From NCBI GenBank assembly GCA_034359265.1, contig CP136897.1, positions 33,405,501 to 33,469,500 of the forward strand: 64,000 bases of DNA, given 5' to 3'. Under the pieces are notes generated by a model. The model was not told the origin of the DNA. It ran no database searches and saw nothing but the letters and a program-made list of their open reading frames with translations. Source of the DNA: Canna indica (Eukaryota > Streptophyta > Magnoliopsida > Zingiberales > Cannaceae). The translations under genes and the position numbers were made by a program. Positions 21,512 to 33,699 of this stretch are shown one piece after another (positions within the stretch are counted from its first letter, which is position 1; each line of letters opens with the position of its first letter).

Positions 21512-21628
21512 GGTTGCGATCATACCAGCACTAACGCACCGGATCCCATCAGAACTCCGAAGTTAAGCGTGCTTGGGCGATAGTAGTACTAGGATGGGTG
21601 ACCCCTTGGGAAGTCCTCATGTTGCACT
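21512..21628 (+). rRNA. 5S rRNA gene (type B)
   Basis: Vs consensus: G3T, G70T, C95T, G108A, C117T. Confidence 0.92.
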
Positions 21629-21996
21629 TTTTCTTTTACTACCTATTTGATTGCACGACGAGATCATTTTTTTTACCAATTTTTCTAACCAAACGTTAAG
21701 GACGGACGACATCGTCGCCATAAAATTTGGCTGTCGATCGCCCGCGCGGGGCCCGCCGCAAACTCTACGGCCGGCTCCATCGACCAACCGACCCAAAAAA
21801 TTAAAATTTGTAAATAAATAAGAAAAATAACATTTCAATTATTATTTTTCGTTTAAAACAGCCGTAACTCCGTGCATTATTGTCTGATTTTAGCTTTTCA
21901 CGTGGCGCTGAAAGGCGCGCGAAGAGACGAAGAAAATGACCCCGAGCTGTCCCTCGGACGCTCACCCTTATTAGCGGACGATCAGAAGTGCATGAC

Positions 21997-22113
21997 GGGT
22001 GCGATCATATCAACACTAACGCACCGGATCCCATCAGAACTTCGAAGTTAACCGTGCTTGTGCGAGAGTAGTACTAGGATGGGTGACCCCCTGGGAAGTC
22101 CTCGTGTTGCACT
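21997..22113 (+). rRNA. 5S rRNA gene (type C)
   Basis: Vs consensus: C14T, G17A, C46T, G56C, G65T, C117T. Confidence 0.91.
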
Positions 22114-22481
22114 TGTCTTTTTACTACCTATTTGATTGCACGACGAGATTATTTTTTTTGCCAATTTTTCTAACCAAACGTTAAGGACGGACGACGTAGT
22201 CGCCATAAAATTTGGCTGTCGATCGCCCGCGCGGGTCCCGCCGCAAAATCTACGGCAGGCTCGATCGACCAACCGACCCGAAAAATTAAAATTTGTAAAT
22301 AAATAAGGATAATAACATTTCAATTATTATTTTTCGTTTAAAACGGGCGTAAGTCCGTGCATTATTGTCCGATTTCAGCTTTTCACGTGGCGCTGAAAGG
22401 CGCGCGAAGAGACGAAGAAAATGACCCCGAGCTGTCCCTCGGACGCTCACCCTTATTAGCCGACGATCAGAAGTGCATGAT

Positions 22482-22598
22482 GGGTGCGATCATACCAGCA
22501 CTAACGCACCGGATCCGATCAGAACTCCGAAGTTAATTGTGCTTGGGCGAGAGTAGTATTAGGATGGGTGACCCCCTCGGAAGTCCTCGTGTTGCACC
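22482..22598 (+). rRNA. 5S rRNA gene (type D)
   Basis: Vs consensus: C36G, G56T, C57T, C78T, G97C. -1 is T; as 19100. The following spacer has the 11-bp deletion. Confidence 0.92.
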
Positions 22599-22953
22599 TT
22601 TTTTTTTAACCTATTTGATTGCATGACGAGATCATTTTTTTTACCAATCTTTCTAACCAAACGTTAAGGACGGACGACGTCGTCGCCATAAAATTTGGCT
22701 GTCGATCGCCCGTCGCAACCTCTACAGCCGGCTCGATCGACCAACCGACCCGAAAAATTAAAATTTGTAAATAAATAAGAAAAATAATATTTCAATTATT
22801 ATTTTTCGTTTAAAACGGGCGTAACTCCGTGCATTATTGTCCGATTTCAGCTTTTCACGTGGCGCTGAAAGGCGCGCGAAGAGAGGAAGAAAATGACCCC
22901 GAGTTGTCCCTCGGACGCTCACCCTTATTAGCCGACGATCAGAAGTGCATGAC

Positions 22954-23070
22954 GGGTGCGATCATACTAGCACTAACGCACCGGATCCCATCAGAACTCC
23001 GAAGTGAAGCGTGCTTGCGCGAGAGTGGTACTAGGATGGGTGACCCCTTGGGAAGTCCTCGTGTTGCACC
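22954..23070 (+). rRNA. 5S rRNA gene (type A-like)
   Basis: Vs consensus: C15T, T53G, G65C, A74G, C95T. Lacks C18T and C117T of the other type A copies. Confidence 0.93.
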
Positions 23071-23439
23071 TTTTTTTTTACTACCTATTTGATTGCACGA
23101 CGAGATCATTTTTTTTACCAATCTTTCAAACCAAACGTTAAGGACGGACGACGTCGTCGCCATAAATCTTGGCTGTCGATCGTCCGCGCGGGGCCCGCCG
23201 CAACCTCTACGGAAGGCTCGATCGAGCAACCGACCCGAAAAATTAAAATTTGTAAATAAATAAGGAAAATAACATTTCAATTATTATTTTTCGTTTAAAA
23301 CGGGCGTAACTCCGTGCATTATTGTCCGATTTCAGCTTTTCACGTGGCGCTGAAAGGCGCGCAAAGAGACGAAGAAAATGACCCCCGAACTCTCCCTCGG
23401 ACGCTCGCCCTTATTAGCCGACGATCAGAAGTGCATATC

Positions 23440-23556
23440 GGGTGCGATCATACCAGCACTAACGCACCGGATCCCATCAGAACTCCGAAGTTAAGCGTGC
23501 TTGGGCGACAGTAGTACTAGGATGGGTGACCCCTTGGGAAGTCCTCGTGGTGCACC
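23440..23556 (+). rRNA. 5S rRNA gene
   Basis: Full length. Vs consensus: G70C, C95T, T111G. Confidence 0.94.
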
Positions 23557-23924
23557 TTTTTTTTTACTACCAATTTGATTGCACGACGAGATCATTTTTT
23601 TTACCAATCTTTCTAACCAAACGTTAAGGACGGACGACGTCGTCGCCATAAATCTTGGCTGTCGATCGCCCGCGCGGGGCCCGCCGCAACCTCTACGGCC
23701 GGCTCGATCGACCAACCGACCCGAAAAATTAAAATTTGTAAATAAATAAGACAAATAACATTTCAATTATTATTTTTAGTTTAAAATGGACGTAACTTCG
23801 TGTATTATTGTCCGATTGCAGCTTTTCACGTGGCGCTGAAAGGCGCGCGAAGAGAGGAAGAAAATGACCCCGAGATGTCCCTCGGACGCTCACCCTTATT
23901 AGCCGACGATCAGAAGTGCATGAC

Positions 23925-24041
23925 GGGTGCGATCATACTAGCACTAACGCACCGGATCGCATCAGAACTCCGAAGTGAAGCGTGCTTCCGCGAGAGTGGT
24001 ACTAGGATGGGTGACCCCTTGGGAAGTCCTCGTGTTGCACC
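23925..24041 (+). rRNA. 5S rRNA gene
   Basis: Full length. Vs consensus: C15T, C35G, T53G, G64C, G65C, A74G, C95T. Confidence 0.92.
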
Positions 24042-24408
24042 TTTTTTTTTTCTACCTATTTGATTGCACGACGAGATCATTTTTTTACCAATCTTTCTAA
24101 CCAAAAATTAACGACGGACGACGTCGTCGCCATAAATCTTGGCTGTCGATCGCCCGCACGGGGCCCGCCGCAACCACTACGGCCGGCTAGATCGACCAAC
24201 CAACCCGAAAAATTAAAATTTGTAAATAAATAAGAAAAATAACATTTCAATTATTATTTTTCGTTTAAAACGGGCGTAACTCCGTGCATCATTGTCCGAT
24301 TTCAGCTTTTCACGTGGCGATGAAAGGCGCGCAAAGAGACGAAGAAAATGACCCCGAGCTGTCCCTCGGACGCTCACCCTTATTAGCCGACGATCAGAAA
24401 TGCATGAT

Positions 24409-24525
24409 GGGTGCGATCATACCAGCACTAACGCACCGGATTCCATCAGAACTCCGAAATTAAGCGTGCTTGGGCGAGAGTAGTACTAGGATGGGTGACC
24501 CCCTGGGAAGTCCTCGTGTTGCACC
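24409..24525 (+). rRNA. 5S rRNA gene
   Basis: Full length. Vs consensus: C34T, G51A (box A). -1 is T. Confidence 0.94.
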
Positions 24526-24893
24526 TTTTTTTTTACTACCTATTTGATTGCACGACGAGATCATTTTTTTTACCAATCTTTCTAACCAAACGTTGAGAAC
24601 GGACAACGACGTCGCCATAAAATTTGGCTGTCCGTCGCCCGCGCGGGGCCCGCCGCAACCTCTACGGCCAGCTCGATCGTCCAACCCACCCGAAAAATTA
24701 AAATTTGTAAATAAATAAGAAAAATAACATTTCAATTATTATTTTTCGTTTAAAACCGGCGTAACTCCGTGCATTATTGTCCGATTTCAGCTTTTCACGT
24801 GGCGCTGAAACGCGCGCGAAGAGACGAAGAAAATGACCCCGAGTTGTTCGTCGGACGCTCACCCTTATTAGCCGACGATCAGAAGTGCGTATC

Positions 24894-25010
24894 GGGTGTG
24901 ATCATACCAGCACTAACGCTCTAGATCCCATCAGAACTCCGAAGTTAAGCGTGCTTGGCCGAGAGTAGTACTAGGATGGGTGACGCCCTGGGAAATCCTC
25001 GCGTTGTACC
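24894..25010 (+). rRNA. 5S rRNA gene, divergent
   Basis: Vs consensus: C6T, A27T, C29T, G30A, G66C, C92G, G102A, T109C, C114T. Shares the GCTCTAGATC loop with 25379. Confidence 0.9.
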
Positions 25011-25378
25011 TTTTTTTTACTACCTATTTGATTGCACGACAAGATCATTTTTTTTACAAATCTTTCTAACCAAACGTTAAGAATGGACGACGTCGTCGCC
25101 ATAAATCTTGGCTGTCGATCGCCCCCGCAGGGCCCACCGCAACCTCTACGGCCGGCTTGAACGACCAACCGACCCGAAAAATTAAAATTTGTAAATAAAT
25201 AAGAAAAATAACATTTCAATTATTATTTTTCGTTTAAAACGGGCGTAACTCCGTGCATTATTGTCCGATTTCAGCTTTTCACGTGGCGCTGAAAGGCGCG
25301 CAAAGAGACGAGGAAAATGACCCCCGAACTCTCCCTCGGACGCTCACCCTTATTAGCCGACGATCAGAAGTGCGTATC

Positions 25379-25495
25379 GGTTGTGATCATACCAGCACTA
25401 ACGCTCTAGATCCAATCAGAACTCCGAAGTTAAGCGTGCTTGCGCGAGAGTGGTACTTGGATGGGTGACCCCTTGGGAAGTCCTCGTGTTGCACC
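25379..25495 (+). rRNA. 5S rRNA gene, mosaic copy
   Basis: Vs consensus: G3T, C6T, A27T, C29T, G30A, C36A, then G65C, A74G, A80T, C95T. The 5' half resembles 24894 and the 3' half resembles the common central type (23925-like). Confidence 0.9.
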
Positions 25496-25864
25496 TTTTA
25501 TTTTTACTACCTATTTGATTGCACGACGAGATCATTTTTTTTACCAATCTTTCTAACCAAACGTTAAGGACGGACGACGTCGTCGCCATAAATCTTGGCT
25601 GTCGATCGCCCGCGTGGGGCCCGCCGCAACCTCTACGGCCGGCTCGATCGACGAACCGACCCAAAAAATTAAAATTTGTAAATAAATAAGAAAAATAACA
25701 TTTCAATTATTATTTTTCGTTTAAAACGGGCGTAACTCCGTGCATTATTGTCCGATTTCAGCTTTTCACGTGGCGCTGAAACGCGCGCGAAGAGATGAAG
25801 AAAATGACACCGAGTTGTCCCTCGGACGCTCACCCTTATTAGCCGACGATCAGAAGTGCATGAC

Positions 25865-25981
25865 GGGTGCGATCATACTAGCACTAACGCACCGGATCCC
25901 ATCAGAACTTCGAGGTTCAGCGCGCTTGCGCGAGAGTGGTACTAGGATGGGTGACCCCTTGGGAAGTCCTCGTGTTGCACA
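25865..25981 (+). rRNA. 5S rRNA gene, divergent
   Basis: Vs consensus: C15T, C46T, A50G, A54C, T59C (three box A changes), G65C, A74G, C95T, C117A. Confidence 0.9.
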
Positions 25982-26351
25982 TTTTATTTTTACTACCTAT
26001 TTGATTGCACGACGAGATCATTTTTTTTACCAATCTTTCTAAACAAACGTTAAGAACGGACGATGTCATCGCCATAAAATTTGGCTGTCGATCGCCCGCG
26101 CGGGGCCCGCCGCAACCTCTACGGCCGGCTCGATCGACCAACCAACTCGAAAAATTAAAATTTGTAAATAAATAAGAAAAATAACGTTTTAATTATTATT
26201 TTTCGTTTAAAACGGGCGTAACTCCGTGTATTATTGTCCAATTTCAGCTTTTCACGTGGCGCTGAAAGGCGCGCAAAGAGACGAAGAAAATGACCCCCGA
26301 ACTCTCCCTCGGACGCTCACCCTTATTAGCCGACGATCAGAAATGCATATC

Positions 26352-26468
26352 GGGTGTGATCATACCAGCACTAACGCACCGGATCCCATCAAAACTCCGA
26401 AGTTAAGGGTGCTTGGGCGAGAGTTGTACTAGGATGGGTGACCCCCTGCGAAGTCCTCGTGTTGCACC
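26352..26468 (+). rRNA. 5S rRNA gene
   Basis: Full length. Vs consensus: C6T, G41A, C57G (box A), A74T, G98C. Confidence 0.93.
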
Positions 26469-26836
26469 TTTTTTTTTACTTCCTATTTGATTGCACGACG
26501 AGATCATTTTTTTTACCAATCTTTCTAACCAAACGTTAAGGACGGACGACGTCGTCGACATAAAATTTGGCATTCGATCGTCCGTGCGGGGCCCGCCGCA
26601 ACCTCTACGGCCGGCTCGATCGACCAACCGACCCGAAAAATTAAAATTTGTAAATAAATAAGAAAAATAACATTTCAATTATTATTTTTTATTTAAAACG
26701 GCCGTAACTCCGTGCATTATTGTCCGATTTCAGCTTTTTACGTGGAGCTAAAAGGCGCGCGAAGAGACGAAGAAAATGACCCAGAGCTATCCCTCGGACG
26801 CTCACCCTTATTAGCTGACGATCAGAAGTGCATGAC

Positions 26837-26953
26837 GGGTGCTATCATACTAGCACTAACGCACCGGATCCCATCAGAACTTCGAAGTACAGCGTGCTTG
26901 CGCGAGAGTGGTACTAGGATGGGTGAGCCCTTGGGAAGTCCTCGTGTTGCACC
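26837..26953 (+). rRNA. 5S rRNA gene
   Basis: Full length. Vs consensus: G7T, C15T, C46T, T53A, A54C (box A), G65C, A74G, C91G, C95T. Confidence 0.91.
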
Positions 26954-27322
26954 TTTTTTTTTACTACCTATTTGATTGCACGACGAGATCATTTTTTTTA
27001 CCAATCTTTCTAAACAAACGTTAAGGACGGACGACGTCGTCGCCATAAAATTTGGCTGTCGATCGCGCGCGCGGGGTCCGCCGCAACCTCTACGGCCGGC
27101 TCGATCGACCAACCAACTCGAAAAATTAAAATTTGTAAATAAATAAGAAAAATAACGTTTTAATTATTATTTTTCGTTTAGAATGGGCGTAACTCCGTGC
27201 ATTATTGTCCGATTTCAGCTTTTCACGTGGCGCTGAAAGGCGCGCAAAGAGACGAAGAAAATGACCCCCGAACACTCCCTCGGACGCTCACCCTTATTAG
27301 CCGACGATCAGAAGTGCATATC

Positions 27323-27439
27323 GGGTGTGATCATACCAGCACTAACGCACCGGATCCCATCAAAACTCCGAAGTTAAGCGTGCTTGGGCGAGAGTTGTAC
27401 TAGGATGGGTGACCCCCTAGGAAGTCCTCGCGTTGTACC
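27323..27439 (+). rRNA. 5S rRNA gene
   Basis: Full length. Vs consensus: C6T, G41A, A74T, G97A, T109C, C114T. Confidence 0.93.
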
Positions 27440-27806
27440 TTTTTTTTACTACATATTTGATTGCACGACGAGATCATTTTTTTTACCAATCTTTCTAACC
27501 AAACGTTAAGGACGGACGACGTCGTCGCCATAAATCTTGGCTGTCGATCGCCCGCGCGGGGCCCGCCGCAACCTCTACGGCCGGCTCGATCGACCAATCG
27601 ACCCGAAAAATTAAAATTTGTAAATAAATAAGAAAAATAACATTTCAATTATTATTTTTCGTTTAAAACGGGCGTAACTCCGTGCATTATTGTCCGATTT
27701 CAGCTTTTCACGTGGTGCTGAAACGCGCGCGAAGAGACGAAGAAAATGACCCCGAGTTGTTCCTCGGACGCTCACCCTTATTAGCCGACGATCAGAAGTG
27801 CATGAC

Positions 27807-27923
27807 GGGTGCGATCATACTAGCACTAACGCACCGGATCCCATCAGAACTCCGAAGATATGCGTGCTTGGGCGAGAGTAGTACTAGGATGGGTGACCCC
27901 TTGGGAAGTCCTCGTGTTGCACC
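27807..27923 (+). rRNA. 5S rRNA gene
   Basis: Full length. Vs consensus: C15T, T52A, A55T (box A GATATGCG), C95T. Confidence 0.93.
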
Positions 27924-28292
27924 TTTTTTTTTACTACCTATTTGATTGCACGACGAGATCATTTTTTTTACCAATCTTTCTAACCAAACGTTAAGGACGG
28001 ACGACGTCGTCGACATAAAATTTGGCTGTCGATCACCCACGCGGGGCTCGCCGCATCCTCTACGGCCGGCTCGATCGACCAACCGACCCGAAAAATTATA
28101 ATTTGTAAATAAATAAGAAAAATAACATTTCAATTATTATTTTTCGTTTAAAACGGGCGTAACTCCGTGCATTATTGTCCGATTTCAGCTTTTCACGTGG
28201 CGCTGAAAGGCGCCCAAAGAGACGAAGAAAATGACCCCCGAACTCTCCCTCGGACGCTCACCCTTATTAGCCGATGATCAGAAGGGCATATT

Positions 28293-28386
28293 CGGTGCGA
28301 TCATACTAGCACTAATGCACCGGATCCCATTAGAACTCCGAAGTTAAGCGTGCTTGAGCGAGAGTAGTACTAGGATGGGTGACCCC
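28293..28386 (+). pseudogene. 3'-truncated 5S rRNA gene
   Basis: Gene positions 1-94 only. About 23 bp covering the 3' stem are gone, so GGTGACCCC runs straight into the T-run. CCTT repeats flank the deletion in a C95T parent. Also G1C, C15T, C24T, C39T, G65A. Promoter boxes and terminator remain, so a short RNA could be made, but it could not form the terminal helix. Confidence 0.9.
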
Positions 28387-28755
28387 TTTTTTTTTACTTC
28401 CTATTTGATTGCACGACGAGATCATTTTTTTTACCAATCTTTCTAACCAAACGTTAAGGACGGACGACGTCGTCGACATAAAATTTGGCTTTCGATCGTC
28501 CGTACGAGGCCCGCCGCAACCTCTACGGCCGGCTCGATCGACCAACCGACCCGAAAAATTAAAATTTGTAAATAAATAAGAAAAAAAACATTTCAATTAT
28601 TATTTTTTGTTTAAAACGGCCGTAACTCCGTGCATTATTGTCCGATTTCAGCTTTTCACGTGGCGCTGAAAGGCGCCCAAAGAGACGAAGAAAATGACCC
28701 CCGAACTCTCCCTCGGACGCTCACCCTTATTAGCCGATGATCAGAAGGGCATATT

Positions 28756-28849
28756 CGGTGCGATCATACTAGCACTAATGCACCGGATCCCATTAGAACT
28801 CCGAAGTTAAGCGTGCTTGAGCGAGAGTAGTACTAGGATGGGTGACCCC
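28756..28849 (+). pseudogene. 3'-truncated 5S rRNA gene (tandem duplicate)
   Basis: Same 94-nt truncated gene and same substitutions as 28293, one 463-bp unit downstream. The defective unit was therefore duplicated after the deletion. Confidence 0.9.
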
Positions 28850-29217
28850 TTTTTTTTTACTTCCTATTTGATTGCACGACGAGATCATTTTTTTTACCAA
28901 TCTTTCTAACCAAACGTTAAGGACGGACGACGTCGTCGACATAAAATTTGGCTTTCGATCGTCCGTACGAGGCCCGCCGCAACCTCTACGGCCGGCTCGA
29001 TCGACCAACCGACCCGAAAAATTAAAATTTGTAAATAAATAAGAAAAAAAACATTTCAATTATTATTTTTTGTTTAAAACGGCCGTAACTCCGTGCATTA
29101 TTGTCCGATTTTAGCTTTTTACGTGGCGCTAAAAGGCGCGCAAAGAGACGAAGAAAATGACCCCGACCTGTCCCTCGGATGCTCACCCTTATTAGCCGAC
29201 GATCAGAGGTGCATGAC

Positions 29218-29334
29218 GGGTGCGATCATACCAGCACTAACGCACCGTATCCCATCAGAACTCCGAAGATAAGCGTGCTTGGGCGAGAGTAGTACTAGGA
29301 TGGGTGACCCTTTGGGAAGTCCTCGTGTTGCACT
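29218..29334 (+). rRNA. 5S rRNA gene
   Basis: Full length. Vs consensus: G31T, T52A, C94T, C95T, C117T. Confidence 0.93.
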
Positions 29335-29704
29335 TTTTTTTTTACTACCTATTTGATTGCACGACGAGATCATTTTTTTTACCAATCTTTCTAACCAAAC
29401 GTTAAGGACGGACGACGTCGTCGACATAAAATTTGGCTGTCGATCGCCCACGCGGGGTTCGCCGCAACCTCTACGGCCGGCTCGATCGACCAACCAACCC
29501 GAAAAATTATAATTTGTAAATAAATAAGAAAAATAACATTTCAATTATTATTTTTCGTTTAAAACGAGCGTAACTCCGTGCATTATTGTCCGATTTTAGC
29601 TTTTCACGTGGCGCTGAAAGGCGCCCAAAATAGACGAAGAAAATGACCCCCGAACTCTCCCTCGGACGCTCACCCTTATTAGCCGATGATCAGAAGGGCA
29701 TATT

Positions 29705-29821
29705 CGGTGCGATCATACTAGCACTAATGCACCGGATCCCATTAGAACTCCTAAGTTAAGCGTGCTTGGGCGAGAGTAGTACTAGGATGGGTGACCCCTT
29801 GGGAAGTCCTCGTGTTGCACC
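29705..29821 (+). rRNA. 5S rRNA gene
   Basis: Full length. Vs consensus: G1C, C15T, C24T, C39T, G48T, C95T. Has the 5' alleles of 28293/28756 but an intact 3' end, so it is close to their undeleted parent. Confidence 0.93.
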
Positions 29822-30190
29822 TTTTTTTTTACTTCCTATTTGATTGCACGACGAGATCATTTTTTTTACCAATCTTTCTAACCAAACGTTAAGGACGGAC
29901 GACGTCGTCGCCATAAATCTTGGCTGTGGATCGCCCGCGCGGGGCCCGCCGCAACCTCTACGGCCAGCTCGATCGACCAACCGACCCGAAAAATTAAAAT
30001 TTGTAAATAAATAAGAAAAATAACAATTCAATTATTATTTTTCGTTTAAAACGGGCGTAACTCCGTGCATTATTGTCTGATTTCAGCTTTTCACGTGGCG
30101 CTGAAAGGCGCGCGAAGAGACAAAGAAAATGACCCCCGAACTCTCCCTCGGACGCTCACCCTTATTAGCCGACGATCAGAAGAGCATGAC

Positions 30191-30307
30191 GGGTGCGATC
30201 ATACCAGCACTAACGCACCGGATCCCATCAGAACTACGAAGTTAAGCGTGGTTGGGCGAGAGTAGTACTCGGATGGGTGACCCCCTGGGAAGTCCTCGTG
30301 TTGCACC
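30191..30307 (+). rRNA. 5S rRNA gene
   Basis: Full length. Vs consensus: C46A, C61G (box A), A80C. Confidence 0.94.
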
Positions 30308-30675
30308 TATTTTTTTACTACCTATTTGATTGAACGACGAGATCATTTTTTTTACCAATCTTTCTAACCAAACGATAAGGACGGACGACATCGTCGCCAT
30401 AAAATTTGGCTCTCGATCGCCCGCGCGGGGCCCGCCGCAACCTCTACGGCCGGTTCGATCGACCAACCGACCCGAAAAATTAAAATTTGTAAATAAATAA
30501 GAAAAATAACATTTCAATTATTATTTTTCGTTTAAAACGGGCGTAACTCCGTGCATTATTGTCAGATTTCAGCTTTTCACGTGGCGCTGAAAGGCGCGCA
30601 AAGAGACGAAGAAAATGACCCCGACCTGTCCCTCGGATGCTCACCCTTATTAGCCGACGATCAGAGGTGCATGAC

Positions 30676-30792
30676 GGGTGCGATCATACCAGCACTAACG
30701 CACCGTATCCCATCAGAACTCCGAACTTAAGCGTGCTTGGGCGAGAGTAGTACTAGGATGGGTGACCCCCTGGGAAGTCCTCGTGTTGCACC
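30676..30792 (+). rRNA. 5S rRNA gene
   Basis: Full length. Vs consensus: G31T, G51C. Confidence 0.95.
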
Positions 30793-31160
30793 TTTTTTTT
30801 TACTACCTATTTGATTGCACGACGAGATCATTTTTTTTACCAATCTTTCTAACCAAACGATAAGGACGGACGACGTCGTCGACATAAAATTTGGTTGTCG
30901 ATCGCCCGCGCGGGGCCCACCGCAACCTCTACGGCCGGCTCGATCGACCAACCAACCCGAAAAATTAAAATTTGTAAACAAATGAGAAAAATAACATTTC
31001 AATTATTATTTTTCGTTTAAAACGGGCGTAACTCCGTGCATTATTGTCCGATTTCAGTTTTTCACGTGGCGCTAAAAGGCGCGCGAAGAGACGAAGAAAA
31101 TGACCCTGTGCTATCCCTCGGACGCTCACCCTTATTAGCCGACGATCAGAAGTGCACGAC

Positions 31161-31277
31161 GGGTGCGATCATACCAGCACTAACACACCGGATCCCATCA
31201 GAACTCCGAAGTTAAGCGTGCTTGGGCGAGAGTAGTACTAGGACGGGTGACCCCCTGGGAAGTCCTCGTGTTGCACC
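31161..31277 (+). rRNA. 5S rRNA gene
   Basis: Full length. Vs consensus: G25A, T84C (box C). Confidence 0.95.
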
Positions 31278-31644
31278 TTTTTTTTTACTACCTATTTGAT
31301 TGCACGACGAGATCATTTTTTTACCAATCTTTCTAACCAAACGTTAAGGACGGACGACGTCGTCGACATAAAATTTGTCTGTCGATCGCCCGCGCGGGGC
31401 CCTACGCAACCTCTACGGCCGGTTCGATCGACCAACCGACCCGAAAAATTAAAATTTGTAAATAAATAAGAAAAATAACATTTCAATTATTATTTTTCGT
31501 TTAAAACGGGCGTAACTCCGTGCATTATTGTCCGATTTCAGCTTTTCACGTGGCGCTAAAAGGCACGCGAAGAGACGAAGAAAATGACCCCGAGCTATCC
31601 CTCGGACGCTCACCCTTATTAGCCGACGATCAGAAGTGCATGAC

Positions 31645-31761
31645 GGGTGCGATCATACCAGCACTAACGCACCGGATCCCATCAGAACTCCGAAGTTAAG
31701 CGTGCTTGGGCGAGAATAGTACTAGGATGGGTGACCCCTTGGGAAGTCCTCGTGTTGCACC
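31645..31761 (+). rRNA. 5S rRNA gene
   Basis: Full length. Vs consensus: G72A, C95T. Confidence 0.95.
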
Positions 31762-32130
31762 TTTTTTTTTACTACCTATTTGATTGCACGACGAGATCAT
31801 TTTTTTTTACCAATCTTTCTAACCAAACGTTAAGGACGGACGACGTCGTCGACATAAAATTTGGCTTTCGATCGCCCGCGCGGGGCCCTCCGCAACCTCT
31901 ACGGCCGGCTCGATGGACCCACCGACCCGAAAAATTAAAATTTGTAAATAAATAAGAAAAATAACATTTCAATTATTATTTTTCGTTTAAAACGGGCGTA
32001 ACTCCGTGCATTATTGTCCGATTTCAGCTTTTCACGTGGCGCCAAAAGGCGCACGAAGAGAAGAATAAAATGACCCCGAGCTATCCCACGAACGTTCACC
32101 CTTATTAGCCGACGATCAGAAGGGCGTGAC

Positions 32131-32247
32131 GGGTGCGATCATACCAGCACTAACGCACCGGATCCCATTAGAACTTCGAAGTTAAGCGTGCTTGGGCGAG
32201 AGTAGTACTAGGATGGGTGACCCCCTGGGAAGTCCTCGTGTTGCACT
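32131..32247 (+). rRNA. 5S rRNA gene
   Basis: Full length. Vs consensus: C39T, C46T, C117T. T-run interrupted by C. Confidence 0.94.
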
Positions 32248-32614
32248 TTCTTTTTTACTACCTATTTGATTGCACGACGAGATCATTTTTTTACCAATCT
32301 TTCTAACCAAACGTTAAGGACGGACGACGTCGTCGACATAAAATTTGGCTGTCGATCGCCCGCGCGGGGCCCGCCGCAACCTCTACGGCCGGCTCGATCG
32401 ACCAACCGACCCGAAAAATTAAAATTTGTAAATAAATAAGAAAAATAACATTTCAATTATTATTTTTCGTTTAAAACGGGCGTAACTCCGTGCATTATTG
32501 TCCGATTTCAGCTTTTCACGTGGCCCTAAAAGGCGCGCGAAGAGACGAAGAAAATGACCCCGAGCTATCACTCGGACGCTCACCCTTATTAGCCGACGAT
32601 CAAAAGTGCATGAC

Positions 32615-32731
32615 GGGTGCGATCATACCAGCACTAACGCACCGGATCCCATCAGAACTCCGAAGTTAAGTGTGCTTGGGCGAGAGGAGTACTAGGATGG
32701 GTGACCCCCTGGGAAGTCCTCGTGTTGCACC
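32615..32731 (+). rRNA. 5S rRNA gene
   Basis: Full length. Vs consensus: C57T (box A), T73G. Confidence 0.95.
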
Positions 32732-33097
32732 TTTTTTTTTACTAACTATTTGATTGCACGACGAGATCATTTTTTTTACCAATCTTTCTAACCAAACGTT
32801 AAGGACAGACGACGTCGTCGACATAAAATTTGGCTCTCGATCGCCCGCGCGGGGCCCGCCGCAACCTCTACGACCGGCTCGATCGACCAACCGACCCGAA
32901 AAATTAAAATTTGTAAATAAATAAGAAAAATAAAATTTCAAATATTATTTTTCGTTTAAAACGGGCGTAACTCCGTGCATTATTGTCCGATTTCAGCTTT
33001 TCACGTGGCGCTGAAAGGCGCGAAGAGACGAAGAAAATGACCCCGAGCTATCCCATGAACGCTCACCCTTATTAGCCGACGATCAGAAGTGCAGGAC

Positions 33098-33214
33098 GGG
33101 TGCGATCATACCAGCACTAACGCACCGGATCCCATCAGAACTCTGAAGTTAAGCGTACTTGGGCGAGGGTAGTACTAGGATGGGTGACCCCCTGGGAAGT
33201 CCTCGTGTTGCACC
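33098..33214 (+). rRNA. 5S rRNA gene
   Basis: Full length. Vs consensus: C47T, G60A (box A), A71G. Confidence 0.94.
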
Positions 33215-33582
33215 TTTTTTTTTACTACCTATTTGATTGCACGACGAGTTCATTTTTTTTACCAATCTTTCTAACCAAACGTTAAGGACGGACGACGTCG
33301 TCGACATAAAATTTGGCTGTCGATCGCCCGCGCGGGGCCAGCCGCAACCTCTACGGCCGGCTCGATCGACCAACCGACTCGAAAAATTAAAATTTGTCAA
33401 CAAATAAGAAAAATAACATTTCAATTATTATTTTTCGTTTATAACGGGCGTAACTCCGTGCATTATTGTCCGATTTCAGCTTTTCACGTGGCGCTAAAAG
33501 GCGCGCGAAGAGACGAAGAAAATGACCCCGAGCTATCACTCGGACGCTCACCCTTATTTGCCGACGATCAGAAGTGCATGAT

Positions 33583-33699
33583 GGGTGCGATCATACCAGT
33601 ACTAACGCACCGGATCCCATCAGAACTCCGAAGTTAAGCGTGCTTGGGCGAGAGTAGTACTAGTATGGGTGACCCCCTGGGAAGTCCTCGTGTTGCACC
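33583..33699 (+). rRNA. 5S rRNA gene
   Basis: Full length. Vs consensus: C18T, G82T (box C). -1 is T and the TATA-like box is TTATTT. Confidence 0.94.

Larger units (their letters stand above)
17646..23070 (+). repeat. Higher-order repeat A-B-C-D, A-B-C, A-B-C-D, A
   Basis: Four unit types defined by gene and spacer alleles follow in the order A 17646, B 18130, C 18615, D 19100, A 19572, B 20057, C 20542, A 21027, B 21512, C 21997, D 22482, A-like 22954. The middle set lacks D. Offsets are 1927 and 1455 bp. Confidence 0.88.
28293..29217 (+). repeat. Tandem duplicate of a defective 463-bp unit
   Basis: Two adjacent units with the same 3'-truncated gene and near-identical spacers. Confidence 0.88.
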
